A stretch of DNA of 6,106 nt, from positions 1 through 6,106 of the forward strand of contig JASLMY010000268.1 in the NCBI GenBank assembly GCA_030746295.1. The letters run 5' to 3'. The position numbers were made by a program, and so were the translations under genes. The first letter of the stretch is position 1; each line of letters begins with the position of its first letter. The notes under the pieces were generated by a model, which was not told where the DNA came from, did no database searches, and saw only the letters and a list, made by a program, of their open reading frames with translations. Of this stretch, positions 1 to 5,350 are shown in pieces. Source of the DNA: Alphaproteobacteria bacterium (lineage in GTDB: Bacteria; Pseudomonadota; Alphaproteobacteria; GCA-2731375).

Positions 1-1
1 T

Positions 2-169
2 GGTGACAAAGACGGGGACGACGCCATGCCGCTCGAGCATCTCGAGCATTTTCTGAACGCCGCCGAGGATATCGACGAGACCGTCGATTGGTGCGTCGAG
101 GTGTTGGGTCTCGAGGCCGGCGGCGCCAAGGTCCCGAAACTGGCGCTGAGCCTGGAGAGTGAGAGCTAG
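2..169 (+). CDS. 3' end of an upstream gene, or a short VOC-like remnant (partial)
   Basis: A plus-strand frame is open from the left edge and stops at TAG 167-169, giving about 55 residues. An in-frame ATG at 26 would make a 47-residue product. From that ATG the sequence (LEHLEHFL, then an acidic stretch, then DWCVEVLGLEAG) resembles the first beta-alpha-beta unit of vicinal-oxygen-chelate/glyoxalase-fold proteins. The rest of such a fold is absent: only about 15 residues follow before the stop. It may therefore be the C-terminal tail of a gene starting outside the window, or a truncated VOC copy. The stop overlaps the AGGAGG of the next gene, a layout typical of coupled genes and support for plus-strand coding. 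G/C at third positions is slightly higher than at first positions, weakly favouring this strand. The opposite strand is also open here in exactly codon-aligned register, so the call is tentative. Confidence 0.35.
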   Translation, partial: GDKDGDDAMPLEHLEHFLNAAEDIDETVDWCVEVLGLEAGGAKVPKLALSLESES

Positions 170-173
170 GAGG
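168..173 (+). promoter_or_regulatory. Shine-Dalgarno deciding the lipoprotein start
   Basis: AGGAGG sits 6 bases before GTG 180-182, a near-ideal ribosome binding site. It supports starting the lipoprotein at 180 rather than at the in-frame GTG at 159, which precedes the site. The preceding TAG stop overlaps it, so translation of the two frames may be coupled. Confidence 0.7.
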
Positions 174-179
174 CCGCGA

Positions 180-578
180 GTGCGAGCGCTCCAGAGGACA
201 ATCGCTCGCCTCGCCGTCGGCATGGCTTTGCTGACCCTCGCCGGCTGCGGTGAGCCCGAACCACCCTATCTCGGGACCTGGACGGTCGACGTCGAGGCGA
301 GCGTGGCGGCTAGCCCTCGAATGTTTCGGATCATGGACGCGATCCGGGGGCTGGGCGACGCCGAGATCACCTTCCACGAGGACCGCATGGTCACGCGGCT
401 CGGCGGCGGCGTGCAAGAGAAGTCCTTTGAGTCCCAGGTTCAGGACGACGAGACCTTCCGGCTGGTCGGCCCCAAGGGCGATGCCTTCGTCGTGGAGGTC
501 TTGAACGAGAACGGCATTGCCGTCCGCGACCCCGACGACATCGTGTTGATCCTTGTCCGTAAGCGAGAGCGGTCCTGA
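180..578 (+). CDS. Small outer-membrane-type lipoprotein of unknown function
   Basis: This encodes about 132 residues from GTG 180. The N-terminus is a classic lipoprotein signal: basic residues (R2, R6, R10), a hydrophobic core, and the lipobox L-A-G-C with Cys23 as the lipidated residue. The residue after Cys is Gly, not Asp, so the Lol system would be expected to send it to the outer membrane. The mature part of about 110 residues starts with a Pro/Glu-rich tether, then GTW and alternating hydrophobic/polar segments (AEITF, DRMVTRL, FRLVG, FVVEVL, IVLILV) that look like beta strands, suggesting a small barrel or sandwich, possibly lipocalin-like. I do not recognise a named family. It converges on the MotB-like gene, with only 30 bases between the two stops. 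An envelope location fits the neighbouring genes, but no functional link can be shown. The hydrophobic signal, strong ribosome site and codon use make it a convincing gene. Confidence 0.8.
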   Translation: MRALQRTIARLAVGMALLTLAGCGEPEPPYLGTWTVDVEASVAASPRMFRIMDAIRGLGDAEITFHEDRMVTRLGGGVQEKSFESQVQDDETFRLVGPKGDAFVVEVLNENGIAVRDPDDIVLILVRKRERS

Positions 579-584
579 GTCTCA

Positions 585-604
585 GCCGCCCCGTCGGTGG
601 CGGC
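585..604. terminator. Hairpin between convergent stops, possible bidirectional terminator
   Basis: GCCGCC at 585-590 pairs perfectly with GGCGGC at 599-604 across an 8-base loop; two further C-G pairs can form inside if one T is bulged. It lies entirely between the stop of the lipoprotein (578) and the stop of the MotB-like gene (609), where a shared terminator is expected. No T-run follows on either strand, so it is not a textbook intrinsic terminator. A GC-rich inverted repeat can also arise by chance in DNA of this composition. Confidence 0.4.
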
Positions 605-608
605 AGTG

Positions 609-2240
609 CTATCGTTGCGTCAGCTTCAGCTCGATGCGGCGGTTGCGGCGGAAGCCGATCTCGTCTTGGCGCGGGTCGAGCGGTTGGAACTCGGCGAAGC
701 CGGTGGCGGCGAGCCGCCTCGCCGGCACCCCGTGCTCGGTCAGGAAGCGGACCACCGAGATCGCGCGCGCCGTCGACAGCTCCCAGTTCGAGGCGAACTG
801 GGCGGTGTTGATCGGGCGGCTGTCGGTGTGACCGTCGACTCGCAGCACCCAGTTGATCTCGGGCGGGATTTCCGCCGCGATCTCGACCAGGGTCTGGGCC
901 AGGCGGCGCATCTGCTCTTCTCCGGCCAGGCCCAGTTCGGCCGAGCCGCTCTCGAACAGGACCTCCGACTGGAAGACGAAACGGTCGCCGACGACCTCGA
1001 TGTCGCGGCGCTCGCCCAGGACCTCCTTCAGGCGGCCGAAGAACTCCGAGCGGTAACGCGCCAGTTCCTCGACCTTGCGGGCCAATGCCCGATTCAGCTT
1101 GCGCCCCAGATCCTTGATCGTGGCTTCGCTCTTGCGGTCCTTCTCCTCGGCCGCGTCGAGCAGGCTTTGGAGGTGGCTCAGGTCCTCGCGCAGCCGGGTG
1201 ATCTGCAAGTTCAGAAGCGCGATCTGCGAGCGGCGTTCCTCGGAAAGCTTGCGCTCGTCGTCGAGCTCGCCCTTGCTGGTGTCTTGAGCTGCGATCAGCT
1301 CGGAGAGGCGGACCTCGCGGCGCTCGATCTCCTTTTGTGCCAAGAGCGTGCGCTCCTGCTCGCTGGCAAGCTTGGCCTCGAGCTGCTTGGAGCGGTCGCG
1401 CAGGGCACCCACCTGCGCCCGCCCGGCCTCCAGCTCCTCGGTAAGGCTGTCGCTGCGGGCGCTCAGGATCACGATCCGGCGCCGGCTCTCCTCCAGCTTC
1501 TGCCTGAGATCGACGCTCCGTGACTCCAGCTCCGTCACCCGACTGCGGTCGGCCTCGAATTCGGCCAGCATCGCTGCCTGCTTCTCCGTCAGAAGCGCGA
1601 TCGTGTTCCTGGTCTCGTTGAGCGCCTGTTCCAGGGCCGTGCGTTGCTCGGTCGACGACAGGATCACGACGCGGGCCTCGTCGAGCGACTGCTCGAGCGC
1701 CTCCGACCGGGCCCCACTTTCCTCGACCGCCGTGCTGAGTGCCGCGATCTCGGCCTCGAGCTCGGCGCGTAGTTGGCGAAGCGATGCGATGTCACGGCGC
1801 AGGCTCTCGAGCTGCCGGACCCGAAGCTCGACCGTCTCGCGGTTGGCGCTGATCTTGGTCTCGGCCTCGATCAGGGCCTGCTCCGCCTTCGCGGCGCGAT
1901 CCTCCAGCAGGGCAGCCCGCGCCGTCATCTGCTCCAGCAGCAGCTCCAGTTGGTCGCGCGCCTTGACCGTGTTCTGCAGCGAGCCCGAGAGCTGCGCCAC
2001 GTTGAGGCGCAGCTCGCTATTGGCCTGCCGCTCCAGGTCGAGCAAGTCGGCCAGCTCCTGGACCTGCTGGTTCAGCCGATCGAGGGCGGCGTCCTTGCCC
2101 GATATGGCTTGGCTCAGCACCACCTGGGCCAGCACGAAGACCACCAGCAGGAAGATGATGACCAGCAGCAGCGTTGTCAGCGCATCGACGAAGCCCGGCC
2201 AGTAACTGGCAGTGGTCGGTCTTGTCCGCGCCCGTGCCAT
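609..2240 (-). CDS. MotB-like inner-membrane protein with long coiled coil and OmpA-type peptidoglycan-binding domain
   Basis: This encodes 543 residues from ATG 2240. A short basic N-terminus leads into one membrane helix (about 16-40) preceded by YWPGFVDALTT. Asp19 at the helix start matches the ion-carrying Asp of MotB/ExbD/TolR proteins. Residues about 45-394 form an almost unbroken charged coiled coil with Leu-based heptads, including tandem 21-residue repeats at 181-285; there is no proline between P15 and about P459. Residues about 395-543 form an OmpA/MotB C-terminal domain: the DGHTDSRP motif (469-476), NWELSTARA with Arg492, and FRRNRRIEL near the end. Asp473 and Arg492 correspond to the pair that contacts diaminopimelate in OmpA. 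MotB itself is only about 300 residues, so the extra length is coil. The gene begins 25 bases after the stop of the MotA-like gene, so the two should be cotranscribed. The ribosome site is weak (GGAAGG, about 16 bases upstream). Predicted role: stator subunit anchoring a proton- or sodium-driven motor to peptidoglycan. The family call is firm; the cellular process is unknown. Confidence 0.9.
   Translation of the reverse strand: MARARTRPTTASYWPGFVDALTTLLLVIIFLLVVFVLAQVVLSQAISGKDAALDRLNQQVQELADLLDLERQANSELRLNVAQLSGSLQNTVKARDQLELLLEQMTARAALLEDRAAKAEQALIEAETKISANRETVELRVRQLESLRRDIASLRQLRAELEAEIAALSTAVEESGARSEALEQSLDEARVVILSSTEQRTALEQALNETRNTIALLTEKQAAMLAEFEADRSRVTELESRSVDLRQKLEESRRRIVILSARSDSLTEELEAGRAQVGALRDRSKQLEAKLASEQERTLLAQKEIERREVRLSELIAAQDTSKGELDDERKLSEERRSQIALLNLQITRLREDLSHLQSLLDAAEEKDRKSEATIKDLGRKLNRALARKVEELARYRSEFFGRLKEVLGERRDIEVVGDRFVFQSEVLFESGSAELGLAGEEQMRRLAQTLVEIAAEIPPEINWVLRVDGHTDSRPINTAQFASNWELSTARAISVVRFLTEHGVPARRLAATGFAEFQPLDPRQDEIGFRRNRRIELKLTQR
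1386..1700 (-). repeat. Five tandem 21-residue (three-heptad) repeats in the coiled coil
   Basis: Residues 181-285 of the MotB-like protein divide into five consecutive 21-residue units, beginning ALEQSLDEAR, ALEQALNETR, AMLAEFEADR, DLRQKLEESR and SLTEELEAGR. Each has Arg at unit position 10 and hydrophobic residues near positions 2 and 6, and most have a hydrophobic pair near 14-16. Flanking units at 160-180 and 286-306 keep the leucine spacing but lose the Arg. Three heptads is a natural coiled-coil period, so this probably reflects growth of the rod by duplication followed by divergence. The DNA copies are diverged; the repeat is visible only in protein. Confidence 0.6.
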
Positions 2241-2265
2241 GGCTCGTACTCGGCTGCCTTCCGGG

Positions 2266-3405
2266 TCAGCGTCGGTCGTCGTCGAGGGCCGCGATGGTCC
2301 GGGCCAGAAGCTTGATCTCGCTGCGAATCTCGCTGATCAGCTGGTTGCGGCCTTGTGTCGCCTCTTCCAAGAGGCGCATGACGTAGACGTCGAGGTTGCG
2401 CAGGTGGTTGCGGCTGGCGTCGTCGAGGCCGGCTTGGCTTTGCTCGCCCGCTTGCGCCAGGCGCTCCAGAACCGGCCGAAGCTCCATCTGGTTCTCGGCC
2501 AGCCGGCGCAGCAGATCCTGCTCGGAGTGCATCTGGTCGGTCAGCGTCGCCAGCTTCTCCGACAGCGCCATCAGCGAGGTCTGACTGCTGGTCCGACCCT
2601 CCTCGCTACGCTGGATGATGCGTTGCAGGTTATCCAAGCTGTCGGCGGTCTGCTCCAACAGCGCCTGCACGTAGGCCGGCACCGAATGCTCGCCTTCGCC
2701 GCCGAGCGCGCCGCTGGCAAGCCGGGTATGCGATGACAGCCACTCCTCAAAGTCCATGTAGAATCGGCTCTGCGCCTGTCCCGCCTGCAACTCCAGAAAT
2801 CCGAGGACGAGGCTGCCGGCGAGGCCGAAGAGGGACGACGAGAAAGCGATTCCCATGCCCGAGAGCGGGGCCTGCAAGCCGGTCTGCAGCTCGGTGAAGA
2901 AGCTGTTGAAGTCCTCTCCGGCGGGCGACAGCGTGTTGATCGTGTTGCCGACTGCGTTGACGGTTTGCAGCAAGCCCCAGAAGGTGCCGAGAAGGCCCAG
3001 GAAGATCAGCAGCCCGATCAGGTAGCGGCCGATCTCGCGGCCCTCGTCCAGCCGCGCACCGATGCTGTCCAAAAGCGAGCGCATGGCCATTGCCGAGAGC
3101 GATATGCTGCCCTGGCGCTCGCCCAGCATGGCGGCGATCGGGGCCAGCAGCGTCGGCGGCGGGACCACCGAGAGGGCCGGGTCGGAGCGCCGAAAGCTCT
3201 CGATCCAATTTACCTCGACGCGCAGCATCACGACCTGGCGGAAGACGTATGCCAGACCGAACAGCAGCACCGCGAGGATCAGGCCGTTCAGGATCGGATT
3301 GGCCATGAAGGAGCGGAAGAGGGGGCCGATCAGGAGGCCGCAGACGATTGCCACCATGCCCAGGAAGAGCAGCATCCGGTTCAGATAGCGGGTCGGCGGC
3401 GTCAC
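2266..3405 (-). CDS. MotA/TolQ/ExbB-like proton-channel protein with helical C-terminal tail
   Basis: This encodes 379 residues from GTG 3405, preceded by GGAG about 8 bases upstream. Four membrane helices are visible: about 11-30, 37-56, 127-150 and 185-206. The last two carry the MotA/TolQ/ExbB signature: LGLLGTFWGLLQTV (136-149), with the small-residue and Thr pattern lining the channel, then PLSGMGIAFSSSLFGLAGS (180-198). A loop of about 70 residues between helices 2 and 3 should be cytoplasmic. Residues about 240-379 form a mostly helical, Leu/Glu/Arg-rich soluble tail absent from TolQ and ExbB. The partner is the downstream MotB-like gene, 25 bases away. In known family members five channel subunits surround two single-helix partners and ion flow drives rotation; that arrangement is inferred here. 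MotA of the flagellum is excluded as a direct assignment, since no flagellar gene is nearby and the tail and topology spacing differ. Confidence 0.88.
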   Translation of the reverse strand: MTPPTRYLNRMLLFLGMVAIVCGLLIGPLFRSFMANPILNGLILAVLLFGLAYVFRQVVMLRVEVNWIESFRRSDPALSVVPPPTLLAPIAAMLGERQGSISLSAMAMRSLLDSIGARLDEGREIGRYLIGLLIFLGLLGTFWGLLQTVNAVGNTINTLSPAGEDFNSFFTELQTGLQAPLSGMGIAFSSSLFGLAGSLVLGFLELQAGQAQSRFYMDFEEWLSSHTRLASGALGGEGEHSVPAYVQALLEQTADSLDNLQRIIQRSEEGRTSSQTSLMALSEKLATLTDQMHSEQDLLRRLAENQMELRPVLERLAQAGEQSQAGLDDASRNHLRNLDVYVMRLLEEATQGRNQLISEIRSEIKLLARTIAALDDDRR

Positions 3406-3472
3406 CTTGCAGGCTCCGGCGGGGCCGCGCCGCCGCGCGCATCGGCGCCTGGTCTCGTCGCGCCGGCCTTGT

Positions 3473-4423
3473 TCATTGCGCGATCAAGATCACGTCGACG
3501 CGGTCCTCGGCACCGCCGTCTTTCGGCACGCCACGGGCCAGGACGTCGATCCGAGTGCTGCGCAAGCCCTCTTCGACGAGGAAGGAGCGAACTGCCAGGC
3601 CGCGCGACAGCGAGGTCCGGCGTGCTTGGCTGGCGCTGCCGCCGCCGAGGCTGGCGAAGGCCTTGATCAGCAAGCGGCCGCTGGTCGATTTCATGCGGGC
3701 GGCGAGGCTGCGAAGCTTCACCGTTGCTGTCTCGTCGAGTTCCATGCTGACCGCGTCGAACGGGATCTCGAGCGCCACCCCGCCGTCCGACGGCAACGGG
3801 GTGGTGGCCATTGGTGCCGGCGCCTTGGCCGCCGTCTTCGGCGCCATGGGCGGCGGCGGTGGCGGCGGCGCCATCTTCGGCGTTGCGGGCGGCGGCGGCG
3901 GCGGTGGTGGTGGCGGTGCCGCGGCACGCTTCGGTGTCGCGGTCTTGGGTGCCATCTGCGGCGGCGGCTTCGGCACAGCGGGCACTGCAGCCGGCGGCGC
4001 GGCCTTCATCGCCTTCGGCCTCTCGCTCGGAGGCTTCAGCTTCGGCGGGGTCAGCCGCGGGCGTTTCGCGGCGCCTCGTGCCGGTGCGCGCAACGGCTTG
4101 CTGCCCGGCGGCCTGAGCCGCACCACGCCGCCCGGGACCGGCTTCTCGTTCGGATAGAGCAAGCCGCTGTCGCCGTCATGGGGCGCTTGGTAGCCGCCCA
4201 GGCCCGGCCCGGTTTCGACCGGCGGCATACCGCTGCCGCCGATGACCACCGTGGGCTCGGCGGCATTGCCGTGCTCGGCCAGGAGCGCCGACAGGGCGAG
4301 CGCGGCGGGAAGCAGCGCCGGCAACCAGAACCCGCGACGGGTGACACGAAATGGGCGGTGCTGCCGCTCCCCTCGCGACCGCCCTTCGATACACTCGCGT
4401 GTCTGCCGCCGACGCCAACTCAT
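3473..4423 (-). CDS. Exported proline-rich protein with degenerate OmpA-like C-terminal domain
   Basis: From ATG 4423 the product is 316 residues. A long basic N-region precedes a hydrophobic segment (FWLPALLPAALALSALLA, about 32-49) and a likely signal-peptidase site at G-N-A-A, about residue 54. The mature protein starts with a Gly/Pro-rich part (GLGGYQAP, LLYPNEKPVPGG), then about 120 residues of Pro/Lys/Ala-rich linker with runs of 10 prolines (170-179) and 7 prolines (186-192), reminiscent of the TonB periplasmic linker. Residues about 205-316 look like an OmpA domain (IPFDAVSMELDETA; then SLSRGLAVRSFLVEEG, STRIDVLARG and DRVDVIL). The Asp expected where OmpA has GYTD appears replaced: the segment reads IKAFAS. 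An in-frame GTG at 4531 overlaps the suhB stop and would add 36 residues. I prefer 4423 because a candidate promoter lies between the two and the added residues do not look like a signal peptide. The ribosome site (AGAGAA) is weak. It lies 67 bases before the MotA-like gene. Confidence 0.82.
   Translation of the reverse strand: MSWRRRQTRECIEGRSRGERQHRPFRVTRRGFWLPALLPAALALSALLAEHGNAAEPTVVIGGSGMPPVETGPGLGGYQAPHDGDSGLLYPNEKPVPGGVVRLRPPGSKPLRAPARGAAKRPRLTPPKLKPPSERPKAMKAAPPAAVPAVPKPPPQMAPKTATPKRAAAPPPPPPPPPPATPKMAPPPPPPPMAPKTAAKAPAPMATTPLPSDGGVALEIPFDAVSMELDETATVKLRSLAARMKSTSGRLLIKAFASLGGGSASQARRTSLSRGLAVRSFLVEEGLRSTRIDVLARGVPKDGGAEDRVDVILIAQ
3848..3916 (-). repeat. Polyproline-coding tracts (10 Pro and 7 Pro)
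   Basis: On the minus strand, codons at 3887-3916 give ten consecutive prolines and those at 3848-3868 give seven, separated by A-T-P-K-M-A. The codons are a mix of CCG, CCA and CCC, so the DNA is a CCN-rich simple repeat prone to length change by slippage. Runs of three or more prolines are known to stall ribosomes and to need elongation factor P, whose gene lies about 1.4 kb upstream in the same orientation. Confidence 0.9.
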
Positions 4424-4455
4424 GGCTTCACGCTTCTCTTGTCCGATGGCGCGGC

Positions 4456-4484
4456 ACGATAGCTCAGCCGCCCCTCGAGGGCAA
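4456..4484 (-). promoter_or_regulatory. Candidate sigma-70-type promoter for the three-gene envelope unit
   Basis: In the gap between suhB and the proline-rich OmpA gene, the minus strand reads TTGCCC (4484-4479), a 17-base spacer, then TATCGT (4461-4456). Each hexamer matches the consensus at 4 of 6 bases and the spacing is optimal. Transcription would begin near 4449, leaving a leader of about 26 bases before ATG 4423. The perfect palindrome CCCTCGAGGG (4472-4481) overlaps the -35 edge and the spacer and could be an operator, though XhoI-like CTCGAG is common in GC-rich DNA. Confidence 0.45.
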
Positions 4485-4511
4485 TCGACCGCGGCCTTCC
4501 CGGGCAGTCTC

Positions 4512-4529
4512 GAGGCGTTCCAGCGCCTC
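4512..4529 (-). terminator. Perfect hairpin at the suhB stop codon
   Basis: GAGGCG (4512-4517) and CGCCTC (4524-4529) form a perfect 6-bp stem with a 6-base loop, overlapping the TGA stop of suhB. There is no T-run after it on the minus strand, so it may attenuate, protect the upstream mRNA end or act as a weak terminator separating efp-suhB from the downstream genes. Its stem would also mask the alternative GTG at 4531 in part. Confidence 0.4.
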
Positions 4530-5328
4530 ACCGCTTGGCCGCCTCTTGCAACAGGCCCAACAGCTCGCGGTGCAGCCGCCCGTTGGCGGCGACGATGCCG
4601 CCGGTGGCCAGCACGCTATCGGTGCCGTTGACGTCGCTGACGAAGCCGCCGGCCTCTTGGATCAGGATCATGCCCGCCGCCACATCCCAGGCGCCGAGGC
4701 CCCGCTCCCAAAAGCCGTCTAGGCGGCCGGCGGCGACATAGGCGAGGTCGAGCGTGGCCGACGCGAACCGCCTGAGGCTCGCCACCTTGGGCATCATGGT
4801 CCGGACCTCACCGATGTAGCGGTCATAGTCGTCGCCGTGGCCGTGCGGGATGCCGGTGCCGATCAAGGCGTCGTCCATCCTGACCCGCGCCGAGACCCTG
4901 ATTCGGCGGTCGTTGAGGTAGGCGCCGATACCCTTCTCGGCCCAAAAAAGCTCGTCCGCGACCGGATGATAGGTGACGCCGGCGATCACCTCGCCGTCGC
5001 GCTCGAGCGCGATTGAAGTGGCGAAATGGGGAATGCCGTGCAGGAAGTTCATGGTCCCGTCGAGCGGGTCGACGATCCAGCGGTTGCTCGTGTCCGAGCC
5101 TTGGGCGGCACCGCTTTCCTCCATCAGGAAGCCGAAATTTGGCCGCGCCCTGGCGAGGATTTCCTTGATCGTGCGCTCGGCCTTGAGGTCGGCGACGGAG
5201 ACGAAGTCGCCGGGTCCCTTGCGCGAGACCTGCAGCTGCTCGACCTCGCCGAAATCCCTGACCAATCCTCGCGCGGCGCGATGCGCGGCGCCGACCATGA
5301 CGTTGATGAGGGCGCTCTTGCGGGGCAT
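4528..5328 (-). CDS. suhB: Inositol-1-monophosphatase family protein (SuhB type)
   Basis: This encodes 266 residues from ATG 5328, the usual length for the family. It is a magnesium-dependent phosphatase that hydrolyses myo-inositol monophosphate and related sugar phosphates in the cytoplasm. All signature motifs are present: MEESG with Glu70/71, WIVDPLDGTMNF (84-95) with Asp87 and Asp90 as metal ligands and Thr92, and GAWDVAAGMILIQEAGG (212-228) with Asp215. No catalytic residue is missing, so it should be active. In E. coli SuhB also works as a Nus-type antitermination factor on rRNA operons; whether this protein does so cannot be read from sequence. CysQ- or HisN-like phosphatases share the fold and motifs and remain possible. 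It starts 22 bases after the efp stop, with GAGGGA about 11 bases upstream as ribosome site, so it is probably cotranscribed with efp. A hairpin overlaps its stop codon. Confidence 0.93.
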   Translation of the reverse strand: MPRKSALINVMVGAAHRAARGLVRDFGEVEQLQVSRKGPGDFVSVADLKAERTIKEILARARPNFGFLMEESGAAQGSDTSNRWIVDPLDGTMNFLHGIPHFATSIALERDGEVIAGVTYHPVADELFWAEKGIGAYLNDRRIRVSARVRMDDALIGTGIPHGHGDDYDRYIGEVRTMMPKVASLRRFASATLDLAYVAAGRLDGFWERGLGAWDVAAGMILIQEAGGFVSDVNGTDSVLATGGIVAANGRLHRELLGLLQEAAKR

Positions 5329-5350
5329 CCTCGCGCCGGTCCCTCGCCCC

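Noticed and set aside
597..1523. Long plus-strand frame of 308 codons opposite the MotB-like gene
   Set aside because: It is the antisense of a Leu/Glu/Arg-rich coiled coil in GC-rich DNA, has biased composition, no recognisable domain and no ribosome site; the minus gene has clear domains.
1348..2205. Plus-strand frame of 285 codons, very rich in Ser and Arg
   Set aside because: Ser/Arg-rich composition is typical of a shadow frame; it lies entirely inside the MotB-like gene.
609..3405. Zorya-type anti-phage system (ZorA/ZorB)
   Set aside because: The motor pair is superficially similar, but no ZorC, ZorD or ZorE-like gene is present, the channel tail is short, the rod protein is far longer than ZorB, and the neighbours are housekeeping genes.
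609..3405. Flagellar motAB
   Set aside because: No flagellar genes nearby, the channel protein has a different N-terminal spacing and an added helical tail, and the MotB-like protein has a 350-residue coiled coil.
2747..3442. Minus-strand frame of 231 codons starting MRAAARPRR
   Set aside because: Out of frame with the MotA-like gene that covers the same bases and has membrane helices and family motifs; this frame is Arg/Pro-rich with none.
3846..3920. GC-rich triplet repeat as a regulatory or mobile repeat
   Set aside because: It is in frame and codes for proline runs in a convincing protein, so coding explains it.
3407..4462. Plus-strand frames of 351 and 269 codons, including poly-Gly runs
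   Set aside because: The glycine runs are the antisense of the polyproline codons; the minus frame has a signal peptide and an OmpA-like domain.
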